A DNA stretch of 64,000 nucleotides from Cyrtodaria siliqua (GCA_037043455.1 JAWPHD010001284.1:124001-188000); one strand, 5' to 3'; counted from the first letter of the stretch, positions 24,409-35,310 are shown. Translations and numbers: made by a program. Notes: generated by a model from the letters alone, not told the origin.

Positions 24409-27322
24409 ATGTATAATATAAACGATGACAATGACGTTCAAGAAAACATTATCAGTTCTAATGTAATGAACTTAGGACTACCTAAAAAAGACTTAAATAT
24501 TGGTCATCTTAATATTCAAGGACTTACTTCAAAAATTGACCAAATAAAACTATTATTAACATCCGATATGAATAATGTACACATTCTTGCACTGAGTGAG
24601 ACCAAATTTACAAACGAGCATAAAACGGAAGCTTCTCATATCAGTGGATATCAAATACCTTTTCGTAAGGATCGATTATATAATGGTGGTGGTGGTTTGA
24701 TGGTAGATGTAAAAAATGAGATAAATTGCATGAGGAGAGTAGACTTAGAAGACACTAAAATTGAATGCATTTGGCTTGAAATCAAACCTAAGCAAGGTAA
24801 ACCTTTTCTTATTGGGTCTATCTACAGGCACCCTGATTCAAAAGTTATCTGGAAAGAATTGTTTGAAGAGCATTTAGAAAAAATACAATCAGAATAAAAA
24901 GAAATCATATTATTACGAGACATAAATAGAGATTTATTAAACATGCAAATACAATATGATTGGTCTAGTTATATATTATCTTTGGGATTAGTCCAGTTAA
25001 TTAATGAACATACACGAATATCGTCTTCTTCAAGCACACTTATAGATCACATTTACACAAATTCGGAAGAAAATATTTCACATATTAAGATTCCAAAAAT
25101 TGGTTTAAGTGACCACTATCCTATTTTCTGCACAAGAAAAATGCATTGCTACGCCAAGATAAACGAACACCAGACAATTGAGTAACGATCTTTTAAAACA
25201 TTTAATGATTCAGAAATCAATTTTCAGCATGATCTAAATTTAGTTGATTGGGAAACTGGATCATTCTCGGAGGCAAATATAATTCTTGAAAACTGGGTTA
25301 ATAAATTTTCAGATATAGTAGATAAACATTTGCCAATTAAAAACCATCGAGTAAAACATATACACCAACCTGAATGGCTTACGCCTAATATTTTAGACGC
25401 TATTAAAGAGAGAGATCAATATAAAATGCAAATTGATATGAACAATTATAAAATATCTAGAAATAAGTGATTAAACTAATAAAGGAATCTAAAAAAATGT
25501 CATACGAAAGAAAAATAGAGGACGGAAAATCCGACACAACATCTATATGGAAAATCTTTAAGGAGTTAGGAGCCTCGTCCAAATCCTCGGGCAAATCCAA
25601 CACAATAAATCAATTAAATATTAATGGGATAGACATTACCGATTCATCTTTAATGGCTGATGAGTTTAATATTTTTTTCATAAACATAGCAGCAAATTTG
25701 AAACAACCAATTCCGAACTCAGATTTCAATTTGATAAACGATTTTGTAAACAAAAAGGTCCCTGAGCAGATGTTTTTCAATATCCCATTAATAACCGAGG
25801 ATCAGGTGCGAAATATGTTGGTAAACTTAGATTCTTCAAAAGCAACTGGGCTTGACCAAATTGGCCCAAAACTTCTCAAACTATCAGCTAATTGCATATC
25901 AAACAGTATTGCACATTTAATTAATAGTAGTATTAAACAAGGTGTATTCCCAAACACCTGGAAACATGCGAAAGTGTTTCCGTTATTTAAAGCCGGACCG
26001 TCTGACGATGTAAACAATTATAGGCATATATCTGTATTACCTACAATATCAAAATTAATTGAAAGACATGTGCATGATTCATTCATGAGTTTTCTACAAT
26101 TCTATCAGCTTTTATGTAAGTCACAAAGTGGTTTCAGGAAACAACATAGCTCTGAAACAGCTTTGGTTTATATGATAGATAAATGGCTAAAGGCATTAAA
26201 TGAAGGAAAATTTGCAGGTGCTATAATGGTAGATTTCCGGAAGGCATTCGATCTGGTGGATCATAACATTTTGCTTCAAAAATTAAAGTTATATAAATGT
26301 GGCGAGCTAACACTGCAATGTCAGATAGGAAACAAGTCGTATCTTTGAAAGGTGCTCTTTCTAAGGAACAAACAATAACGTGTGGGGTACCTCAAGGGTC
26401 CATACTAGGACCTTTAATGTTTTTGGTGTTCATCAATAACGTTCACCTTGAACTGAATGGCATTGTTTCTAATACAGATATGTATGCAGACGATACTACC
26501 ATATACGAAATAAACGAATCCAAAGATATAATAGAAATAAATCTACAGAAAGCTCTTGATATTTTGAAAGTCTGGTGCTTGCATAACGGTATGGTATTAA
26601 ATGCGTCAAAAACGAAAGTCCTTTTTGTAACCACACCACATCGACGTGCCAGATTAGAAAATAAATCACTTTATTTGCGCTATAATGACATTGATTTACA
26701 GATTACTACCGGTGATAAAATTATAGGAGTAAATATAAATAAAAATTTAAAATGGGATGACCACATATTGTTTATTAAGAAAAAAATAGCAAGAAATGTA
26801 TGGTTACTGTCAAGAATAAAATAGTTTATTCCTTTGAATTATCGAATTATTTTCTATAAAGCTTACATACAGCCACATCTAGACTTTTGTAATGTAATCT
26901 GGGGTAACACAAGTCGAAAAAATATCAACAGCCTTTTAATAATGCAAAAAAGGGCATGTCACGTTATTTTAGGTGAACAGTATATTACTTTTCAAGCCGC
27001 TATGGAACAACTAAATTGCCTCACAATTGATCAGCGAATTATACTTCAAAAGGCCAAATTCATGTATAGAGTTTCGAAGAATACTGCCCTTTCATATATT
27101 TCCGATATGTTTACTACTCGTAATTCAACTGACAGAAGTCTTCGATCACTAACTGATACTAATTTTAGTATTCCTAAGCCTAATCGGGAACTTGTCAAGG
27201 GCAGCATGTCTTACTCCGGGACCATTTTGTGGAATAATATTCCATAGCACATTCAGAAGTGTGCAACAATGAACAGTTTTCCAAACAACTGCATGAAATG
27301 GATAAAGGAAAAACAACATTAA
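24409..27322 (+). pseudogene. LINE ORF2: endonuclease plus reverse transcriptase (broken)
   Basis: The N-terminal apurinic-type endonuclease shows NIGHLNIQGL (about 24500), LALSETKF (about 24590), GSIYRHPDS, a damaged GD-N motif (RDIN, about 24920), IDHIYTN and the SDH signature LSDHYPIF (about 25105). The RT shows FPLFKAG..NNYRHISVLP (about 25975-26040), SGFRKQHSSETAL, MVDFRKAFDLVDH (motif A), CGVPQGSILGPL (motif B) and MYADDTTIY (catalytic motif C, about 26480). The C-terminal region runs to TAA at 27320-27322. Lesions are in-frame stops at 24895, 25183, 26822 and 27245, and frameshifts near 25465 and 26295. In life it nicks the target and primes reverse transcription there. Length (about 970 codons) is normal for this group, so nothing large is missing. 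Confidence 0.9.
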
Positions 27323-27515
27323 ACTCGATATAGATATCATCTCATCTTATTATTGTGTAAATATCGTTCAAACTACCACCACCAACAATGTTATTATGTT
27401 TATATATATCTTATGTATCTTGCCTTTCTTGTATTTTGTATCATGTATTTGTTACAGAGGGCCTCAAGGAAGATTAGTATAAACTAATTGGGTCACCCTC
27501 GATAAATAAAGACTT

Positions 27516-27850
27516 TCACATTGTGCCCATATCTTTTACCATGCGTGGAGAAGACTGGATAACAATTTCCAAGTTAGATTCCGGACAACATTAATTTCGT
27601 GAATGTTTACTATTCCAATAGGGAAATACCGAGGCAGTCGTGTTTATTATCAAACTTCGGCCAGAAAATGTGCACATATACAATTTGGCAAAGGTTGGAG
27701 ACGATTGGATAATAATTACCTAATTTAGAGTCTGAACAACATCACTTTCGTGACTGTTTACTAATCAGGGAGATTAACTCTGAAATTACTAAAGTCATGG
27801 GGCTAACCCAGATATTGTGCCCATATACAACATTTTAAGGACATAAGCAT
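27516..27850 (+). repeat. Satellite units, right flank of the LINE insertion
   Basis: Two and a half units with GTGCCCATAT, GGAGACGATTGGATAATAAT, TAGAGTC.GAACAACATCA, TTTCGTGA.TGTTTACTA and AACTCTGAAATTACTAAA; same family as 21955-22075. Ends with GGACAGGGGTAACACTATATACCC. Confidence 0.75.
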
Positions 27851-28329
27851 GGACGCTCGAACGGACTCAAGGATAGATTGACGGACAGGGGTAACACTAT
27901 ATACCCATTCACCTTTCTTAGGCGCGGGTATGATTCCTATAATACAGTTTAAATAACGTGTGGTCAAATGTGTTTAGAAATCGAAACTCTGCATCCACAA
28001 TAACCAGATTAATGTGTTGGGAAATTGCAGAAATGCCAATATTTATATATTTGTAAATGAAATTATGTTCGTTAGACTGAGAAGCAGAGCCACGACCCCT
28101 CTGAAAAAACAGAAGCATTCCATCTACAGTTTCAGATCTTTTAAAAACGTTAGTTTTAACATGTTTTATCGCTTCCTATAATAAAGCCATGACATAACAA
28201 TCACAATGCACTAGTGTTAAAAAACATTTAAATGAAGGTTGAATCTGCACTCAGTCTTTTCTGTTCAGCTCAATGTGAAACTGTATTTGCATCATTAATT
28301 TCCGTAACCGTTAAATAAATAAATAAATA

Positions 28330-28835
28330 TGTATATGAGATCTCAACGGTTTCCAAGTTATGACCCAGGGGCTATTTCCCCATGGGTAGTGACGGACCAC
28401 GAGGCTGATGCTGGTTGGATGGTTGTATCCGTCTGTTCATGTTTAGTAAGTATATATATGGTTATAGGGTGAGGATCTCAGCGGTTTCCAAGTTACGACC
28501 CAGGGGCTATGTTCCAATGGGTTGGGCTAGACCAATGCTGGTTGAATGGTTGTATCTGTCTTTTCATGCCTAGTAAGTGTTTATATAGTTACAGGGTGGG
28601 ATCTCAACAGTTTCCACGTTATTGAACATGGATTATGTCAACAATGGTGGAATAGACCCCAGCCTATGCTGTTTGGATGGTTGTATTCGTCTGTTCATGC
28701 CCAGTAAATGGATATATGGTAATAGGTTGGGGATCTCGAAGGTTTCCAAGTTATGACACAGGGCTAGGTCCCCAGAGGTGGGATTGGTGATGGTTGGATA
28801 ATTGTATCCGTATTTGCATGCTCAGTAAGGGTATA
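28330..28835 (+). repeat. Tandem array, four units of about 130 bp
   Basis: GGTTTCCAAGTTATGACCCA-like words at 28349, 28482, 28607 and 28740. Each is followed by GGCTA..TCCCCA, GATGCTGGTTGGATGGTTGT, ATCCGTCTGTTCATGC and AGTAAG..TATATGGTTATAGGGTG. Confidence 0.8.
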
Positions 28836-28839
28836 ATAC

Positions 28840-29345
28840 TTGTTTAAAGGGTTTCCTGTATCACTCTATGCAAAACTGTGACCCCGAGGTGGGGTCAGAT
28901 TTGACCCCAGGGTCGCCATTTGAACAAACTTGTCAGAAGAACACAAGCTAAAATTGCAAGTAGTATATGAAAGCTTTATACCTTGCGCTTTCAGAAAAGA
29001 ATATGTTTTAATTGCTTCCCTATATGTCTATGTAAAACATGTGTTTCCTGGGACGGAGCCAAATTGGACCCAGTGTCATTATTTAAACAAACCTGGTTAC
29101 CGTATAGGACGATAATGTTATGGTTCATGCAAAATACAAAAAAACTTAAAGTTTTAGAGAAAACTATTTTGTTTTTGTGGATTCTCCTATATAACTCTAT
29201 GTAAAACGTTGACCCCCTTGGTGGGGTCAGATTTGATCATAGTGTCACCATTTAAAAAATGTGGATATAGGATCATAAGCCGACATGACATGTAATACAT
29301 AAGAACTCTATGCCTTTTGGTTTTTGAATGAATGTTTTCCGGATA
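28840..29345 (+). repeat. Tandem array, three units of about 165 bp
   Basis: TTTCCTGTATCACTCTATGC-like words near 28848, 29016 and 29180. Each is followed by a GACCCC..GGTGGGGTCAGATTTGA block, AGTGTCACCATTTAAACAAA and AAGAACACAAGC-type words. Apparent frames at 28930-29200 are repeat artefacts. Confidence 0.75.
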
Positions 29346-29379
29346 TGTCTATGTTAACCGGTCAAAATCTCCATATACA

Positions 29380-29945
29380 CATGTACACCCAGGGCACAGT
29401 CATATTTTAAACCGTGGACTTCACTTGAACAAACTCGATAGTCTAGGCGTTGACGATCATTTATAAAGAATAAGAAGGGTATTCTCCGCGTAAAACTTTG
29501 TCGCCTGTCATAAGTGTATTTCAGCAAGGACAATCTAATTATAAAGTTTGAAGACATCTGATTTGATGAAAAGCTAATGAAAAGGGGCATAACTCTGCAT
29601 TGGATAATTAATAAGGATTACTGTATAAAGTTACATGACTAGACGGTTATTATTTTGATAAGTTAGGAGCTAAATTAAGTTGAAGATTCATAACTTTGCC
29701 GAAATGAAAGTCAAAGTTATTGGACATGTCGCCATAATGGATTCACTTTTACTTAATATTAACAAACTTGAAAGCCATTAACATAAGCGTAATCCGTGTG
29801 AAGTTTGATCAAAATCGTCTTATTGGCTTATGAGGAGAAGTCCTGTAAGAAAAAATAAACGTACGACGGTTAGCCGGACGACTGACGGGAAAAAGCGGTC
29901 ACACTAGATCACTTTGAGCCTTTGGCTCAGATTATCTAAAATGGG
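29380..29945 (-). repeat. Dispersed mollusc-type repeat, reverse copy
   Basis: Opposite orientation to 9285-9960. It ends, on the plus strand, with CACTAGATCACTTTGAGCC and TTGGCTCAGATTATCTAAAA. Confidence 0.6.
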
Positions 29946-30400
29946 ACGTCTTATGAAACCAAGTTGTCCGTCTGTACGTCCTTCCGTTCGTTCGTCAAAG
30001 GTCCAAGTTGCCATGACCTTATATGGAAATATGTATTCCGCGTGATAACTTCGCAACCATAAAAATACACACGCCTTAATCTTCATGAAGACTTTACCCT
30101 TGGTAAGAGTTGAAACTCTATTGACATTGAGGTTAGTAGTTCAAAGGTCAAAGTAGCCAGGAACTTATATGAACAAACGCTTACAGAGCGACAAAATCAT
30201 AATACCCACACTCATGAAACTGCATAAATTAATTACATTCTCTTGGTTATAGGAGGAACCATGTAGCTTCTTAGCTCCTTTTGGGCTGGGGTAATCGATT
30301 CAAGGGTTAGGGTCACAGTAATCCGACCATAAAGACACCGTCTGTGCTGTGATGTATTTACTAGCATACCTACAATCTTAAAACTTTATACAAATAGTAT
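29946..30400 (+). repeat. AGGTCA-type repeat, short copy
   Basis: GTCCGTCTGTACGTCCTTCCG head, then GGTCCAAGTTGCCATGACCTTATATGGAAATATG, GTGATAACTTCG and CAAAGGTCAAAG; about three decaying units of the 5852-9118 family. Confidence 0.7.
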
Positions 30401-31250
30401 TATACTATTTATTAGTTCGTTCTAGTCCTATTAACTTTGTGCTGTACTAACATATATGTTGTAAACACGTTGATATAAAATATGTTTAAACGAAATAGTT
30501 TCAAATGTGCAGCAACAACATTCATTGAGTGTCTCATTTCAGAGTAGTGTGTTCTTAGGTTTTAAATATTAATGAATTAATTACCGATACGTTGAATGAA
30601 TGAAATAATGCAATGACAGACACCAATTAGGTTACAAAACTTGGATATGTACCAGTTATTGTGCTTTTTACTTGCGGAAAAGGTTATGTTCCCGCACAAA
30701 TCTTCACACTCCCGCTATCCCCAACCCACAAACAAAATATACCACCGCAACTACTCCTCAGCCATTCTACATTTAAGTTAACAAAGAAGTGTTAAATATA
30801 TACATTAAGAAATGCAATTTCTTTACAGAAATCGATCACGTGTTACCATTGTTCGTGTTGCACAAAGACGAACACAAAAGGCGCTCGATATCTTTTGTTT
30901 TGTTTAACAACAAATTATATACCTTCGTACACATATCGACTTTTAAAATAGAACTACAGAAAACGTTTCTATTTAAAAGAATTTTCGCGTTCATTGTAAT
31001 TGTTTTGTGTGTTTTTATAATGAAATGCTGTTGTTATCAATATAGTTGTATATTAACAAATCAAATTGTCTTAACCAATATCCTGGCCAAAAATAAACGA
31101 AACTGACACAACTTCGTGCAGTAATTTAACAAAATCACTCTAATTCGTAGATATATCAAGACTAAAAACTTGTTTAAATTGTATATTGCGGAAAATCACT
31201 AATGCCGACGTGTTTTATTATATCACTGACTTTATCATTTATAACTAACC
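30401..31250. other. Left flank of the composite element; no gene seen
   Basis: AT-rich; a 105-codon open frame at 30789-31106 has no recognisable motif. Confidence 0.4.
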
Positions 31251-31256
31251 TTCCGC
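31251..31256 (+). repeat. Target site duplication TTCCGC, left
   Basis: TTCCGC directly outside the left inverted-repeat tip; the identical hexamer is at 45405-45410. Six-base duplications are the known signature of Maverick/Polinton integration. Confidence 0.75.
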
Positions 31257-31282
31257 TATGGAACGCCATGACTGTCTTATGA

Positions 31283-31742
31283 TGTTGCCGATTAATATAT
31301 GCAGTGCATTTCCATTTATATGTGGTATATCTTTCATGATATGCAGTGCATTTTTAATTATATGTGGTAAATAAATCTTTATATGTGGTAGAAAAGTATT
31401 TATATGCAGTAGATTAATCATTATATGCGATAGATAAGTCATTGTATGCAGTAGATAAACCATTATATGCGGTCCAGTTATCGTTATATGTAGTGCATTT
31501 GTTACTATATGCAGTAGTTTGTATAATATATGAGGTCCTTTGAACATTATATGATGTACGTTTGTATTTATATGCGGTGCTTCTGTTGACTTTATATATG
31601 GTACATATTCTAATATACGTGGTGAATACGTCTTTATATTCGGTGGTTTCAATTGCATTATATTCGGTACAAACGGCTTTATACGTGGTGCATTTCTTAT
31701 GATATGCAGTGCTTTTTCTATTATATGCGGTGTTTTTTTCAT
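31283..31742 (-). repeat. 21-bp CATATAA tandem array with open heptad frame, left arm
   Basis: About 21 units of 21 bp (two are 24 bp), each with a CATATAA-like core on the minus strand. The same strand is open from ATG 31742 to a stop at 31245-31247 (165 codons). It encodes heptads of the form (P/L)-H-I-x-x-x-x, for example PHIMVYL, LHINTFL and PHIKIYL, after an MKKT start, and ends in GNIIRQSWRSIAEG. It reads outward, towards the element tip. It may be a structural subterminal repeat, a translated heptad-repeat peptide, or both. No known family comes to mind. Confidence 0.75.
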
Positions 31743-31816
31743 TATGATGAGATCAATCGGAACACTCGTTTTTTAAGATGTTACGATTTTATCGGAAATC
31801 TAATTAGACTGCTTCA

Positions 31817-32790
31817 CTGCGTTTGTCCCGTTTCACTCAAACAAGGAGGAGCAAACAAGCGACAGTCAAACGCCGATCTCACGTAAAGCACATTCCAACT
31901 ACGATCATAGTCAAGCATCTCGTCTAATCTATGTTCTATAAAGAGATATGGCAAGTTGCGCTTTTTCTCAATATTGATTACACAATGCACGCGCGTGACA
32001 TACATAAATAGAGGATATGTGTTGATTTGGAGTGAATAAATAGAGAATATTTGTTTCTTTTTAGTGAATATTGGATTTAATCCACTATTTCGCTGGAAAG
32101 TATATAAATAAATGCAATATTACAGTTACTGAGGAAGTGTACGCGCTAAATACACAATCACTCTTATTCCCAAGGATAGTCCCCCATGTTGGTACGTACC
32201 ATACCAAGTTCTGTACCCGGTGTCCTTATAAGGAAATAATGTGTTGGTGGCTTCCGGGGGTGGGGTTGTGAACAAAATACATCCACACAAATACATCTTG
32301 TGAGGGCATCGGTGAGGATGTGGTGGTGGTGTGTTTTTGGGTATGTGTGTGTGTGTGTGTGGGGGGGGGGGGGGGTTGTGTGCTACACAAATTCCATGAG
32401 GGAAGTGTCTGCTTGGGGAAGGAGGGGGTTAACGAATAAAAACAAACGGGGTATGGTGGCTGGAGATTTTTTCATTTTTTCCCCATACATTTTTTTATTA
32501 GGAGGTGGTAAGCCACGTATTTTCAGGTGATGTATTTTTTTTAAAACTTGGGGGTAGTCTGTACATTTTCTTGAGTGGCTCCGTGGCAGGGTCTGAAGGT
32601 TTTAAACGCTTTACTTTTCTAGTGTATATAATTATATATATATTTATATATATATATATATTTTTGCTGTTGTTGTTTTAAACTAGGGGTGCTTTCTGTG
32701 CTTAAAAATACATTTCTTAAAGCGGAAGCATGGATGGTGAGTACGGAGATTATCTGGAATAGCCCATCCCCGCCTAACAGAAATTTGTTT
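31817..32790. other. Left-arm spacer not shared with right arm
   Basis: Contains a GT microsatellite, a 15-G run (32361-32375) and a TA microsatellite (32624-32665). A word set TGTTGGTA..TACCA..GTTCTGT near 32185-32225 recurs on the same strand near 44395-44425, in the wrong orientation for arm homology, so it is probably an independent repeat. No gene seen. Confidence 0.5.
32343..32375. repeat. (GT)n followed by 15-G run
   Basis: GTGTGTGTGTGTGTGT then fifteen consecutive G; a potential G-quadruplex and length-variable locus. Confidence 0.9.
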
Positions 32791-33168
32791 CTGTCTAATC
32801 CCTGGGAGTAGTAAGGGAAAAGACGGGGGAGTAAATAGTTAAGGTGCAGGTGGAGTTAAGGTGCAGGGTACATGTGTTATAATTCTATTGTTGCGATAAT
32901 TGATTGTTTACCTTGCATGGAAGTGTGAAATGCAAATATTGACAAGTTTGAATAGGCGAGTAAGTACATTAAGGTGATAGTATTTATGAAACAAAGAAAA
33001 TAATGTTAATACACAAAGAGAAAAATGTAACAAGTGAAAACATTGCATCATATTTACGGAGCTGCTCACAGTAAGTTCCGGTGCAACAACTCCAGTCTTC
33101 AAAGCAACCAACAAGTGTTCAGCGATTGATTAGTAGTAACTAAGTTTAATACAATACAAGACAGTATC

Positions 33169-33613
33169 ATGGATACATTGGAGATCTCCGAAATGAGTGT
33201 GAACGAGAACTGGATTTTAAAAGAGGCTAATTCCAATAGAAGACTCGCTATCAGCAGCAGCAGCAGCAGTAAATACGACGACGAAGCTATTTTGAACCCT
33301 GACACTGTTCTGAATACTAACAGTATTCCACCACCTTACGGCGTTTTAGGCTGTAATCAAATGCCGAAAAATGAATCAAGCTCTCTTTTTAGCTCAGATA
33401 ATTCTAATCTACAGCATTATTGCCGTTTCACTGTCGCAGGTAATTTTGGAGTCAAATGATAAGGAATTATGGATGGTGCTTTTCAGCACATCTATTGGAT
33501 ATATATTACCATCGCCGCGCCTGAAATATTTAAAGCCATCGTCACCTCGTCATCACCACGACCGCCATCATTATCATCATCATCAACAGCATCAGTCGTA
33601 TAACTGGAGGTAA
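33169..33613 (+). pseudogene. Small two-membrane-segment protein gene, left arm
   Basis: ATG at 33169 opens a polar, serine-rich N-terminus of about 65 residues (MDTLEISEMS, then a run of six serines). A 4-base duplication near 33373 (GAATC repeated, compared with the right arm) shifts the frame. Past it the protein continues with a hydrophobic segment (about 33380-33440, ALFLAQIILIYSIIAVSL), a short charged loop (ESNDKELW) and a second hydrophobic segment ending GYILPSPRLKYLK. A histidine-rich tail follows to the stop at 33611-33613. I predict two membrane passes from composition alone. I do not recognise the family. It is immediately upstream of the integrase, in the same direction and with a gap of about 45 bp, suggesting an element-borne gene. 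Confidence 0.6.
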
Positions 33614-33657
33614 CGTGGAAAATCCTGTTTTAAAACACTAGTGTTATAATAATACTA

Positions 33658-34560
33658 ATGATGGACAGGGCTAAACTTAATGAGCAGTATTTAAAAAGAA
33701 AATACACTGATCCTTTCCATCCTGCAAGTTTTACTAGCCCTGGAACATTGAAAAGAGTTACAGATCGAGAAGGAGTGAGGAAAATAAGCGGTCTTTCTTG
33801 CAGAAGCAAGATACATATACAGTTAACAGACCGGTTATGCACTCATTTCAACGAACTCATGTTGTAACACTGGCATATATGACCAGTTCGACATAGACCT
33901 GGCGGACATGAGTAGACTGGAAGAATATAACGACGGCGTGACTTTTCTATTAGTGGCGATCATGGTCATAAGGTCGGACTGCGGAACGGAATTTAAGAAC
34001 AATAAAATGTCTGCATTTATAAGAGATAACAATATAAAGCATATATTTGCCTATCCTCCGGTCAATGTTGGGTATGTGGAACGTCTAAATTTAACACTTA
34101 AGCTTATGATATATCGGTTTCTTCATCACAATAATACGTATCGTTATTTGGACAAGTGCCGTCCCTGGTTCGAGCCTACAACCACCGACTACATCGATCG
34201 TTGCTCGGGAACATAAGCCCGATGGAAGTAAACAAAACAAATGAAGCTGCTCTGTTTAACGATATGTACATAAACCGACCGTACGCTAACACTATGAAGG
34301 ATAAAACAGTGTCCATTTCCAAAGCTAAAGAAAGGTCGTGCCTGATGTCCGTATCCAAATTAAAATTTAAACGCGGTCAGCTAGTGCGTACCAGCTACAG
34401 CAGACGAACATTTGAACGTAGTTTCGATCAGAAATTTTCTGAAGAAGTATTCCAAGTAAAAGCAAGATTCAGGAAAGACAATATACCCATTTATCTGATC
34501 GAATATCTACAAGGCGAGCGCCAATGTTCCAGTTTTTACTGCAACATCCCTTTAACGTAG
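33658..34560 (+). pseudogene. DDE integrase (Maverick/Polinton, F54H12.3-like), left arm
   Basis: Starts ATGATGGAC at 33658. The N-terminus reads KRKYTDPFHPASF, as in transposon-derived integrases of the F54H12.3 type. Then come DIDLADMS-type residues with the first catalytic Asp (about 33890-33910), SDCGTEF with the second Asp (about 33975) and GYVERLN with the catalytic Glu (about 34075), 33 residues apart. NHRLHRS and a chromo-like/SH3-like C-terminal domain (KFKRGQLVRTSYSRRTFER, EEVFQV) follow, with a stop at 34558-34560. Lesions are a frameshift around 33770-33797, a one-base loss near 33872, a deletion of about 100 bp after LLVAI (33959), and a one-base loss near 34153 that the right arm shares. 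Integrases of this family insert element DNA and make 6-bp target duplications, as seen around this element. Confidence 0.8.
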
Positions 34561-34571
34561 AAACCCAATAG

Positions 34572-34690
34572 AGCCGGAGCTAGAGGCCGCGAGAGGTACT
34601 GCGTCTAATATTAATTATCATGAACAGACTCAATAAAACCGAGTCTGCTACTGTTCTCCCTTGTGTGTGTTTGTTGCTTTCAATGACCCT
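34572..34690 (+). terminator. Integrase 3' tail with AATAAA inside a hairpin
   Basis: Twelve bases after the integrase stop begins a segment homologous to the LTR-like units at 11355-11860 and 60844-61040. It has GCCGGAGCTAGAGG, then CATGAACAGACTC, AATAAA and GAGTCTGCTACT, then a TTGTTGCTTT stretch. AATAAA lies in the loop of a 6-bp stem (AGACTC/GAGTCT). A polyadenylation signal is the simplest reading. Confidence 0.55.
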
Positions 34691-35310
34691 TTTTTCAGTA
34701 TGTATTCTATAGAATCTAAATTAAGCCTCTAAAAGGTAGAGGCAATCCAACACCGTCACATAGCTCTGCAAAATATAAATAAATATATCACAGTATTAAT
34801 GAACTGTCGTACATTGAAGTTATATTCTCGTCACAATCATCATAAATAGCTAGCTATCTTACGTCAGAAATAGGCCACTGTATTGCTTCTCAAGAACCGC
34901 AAGATATTATGTTGACATGAGACGTGATTGGAATGACATATCACTTAATAAATTCGCTTCGAACATACTTCCAATATGGCAAAAACAATTGTTTAAACGG
35001 TCAAACCTGTAATAAGAGACCCCTAAATTAACGAGCAAAATTAGTCTCTTCATCACAGATGGCCTCTTATACAGGTGAATGTTAATTTCAAACGATATAG
35101 TTGGGAACTCAAACATATGATCAAGCAGATGATCTCTTAATAGAGGTGTTTTCCTTAGAAATGTTTAACTGTACATAGCCTTATATACCAAATATGTGCG
35201 ACTGCTACTTCTAACTAAACGGCATATGTGATCGTTATGAAACTAACAAGAGTATTACAAGTGATGGTTAGTTTGTCCTTAATAAATTGTCCTTATTGCA
35301 TAATCCAAAC
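34691..35310. other. No recognisable gene (element interior)
   Basis: AT-rich; nothing seen. Confidence 0.4.

Larger units (their letters stand above)
22076..27515 (+). mobile_element. Nearly full-length non-LTR retrotransposon (CR1/L2-like), inactive
   Basis: About 5.4 kb: a 470-bp 5' leader, ORF1 with SGNH hydrolase and zinc knuckles, ORF2 with endonuclease and RT, then a short 3' UTR. The end is a short A-rich GATAAATAAA tail. The element interrupts a satellite unit that continues at 27520. GACTT occurs just before the left edge (22064-22068) and just after the tail (about 27511-27515), a possible 5-bp target duplication. The ORF1/ORF2 layout with an esterase in ORF1 is known from the CR1/L2 group of LINEs; I infer the clade from this and from RT motif style. 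Confidence 0.85.

Noticed and set aside
30789..31106. 105-codon frame with a hydrophobic segment
   Set aside because: Lysine/phenylalanine-rich composition as expected from AT-rich non-coding sequence; no conserved feature.
33540..33600. Histidine-rich tail as a metal-binding domain
   Set aside because: The CAT/CAC run is read as serine/alanine in the right arm, so it is repetitive DNA in a shifting frame and not a conserved domain.
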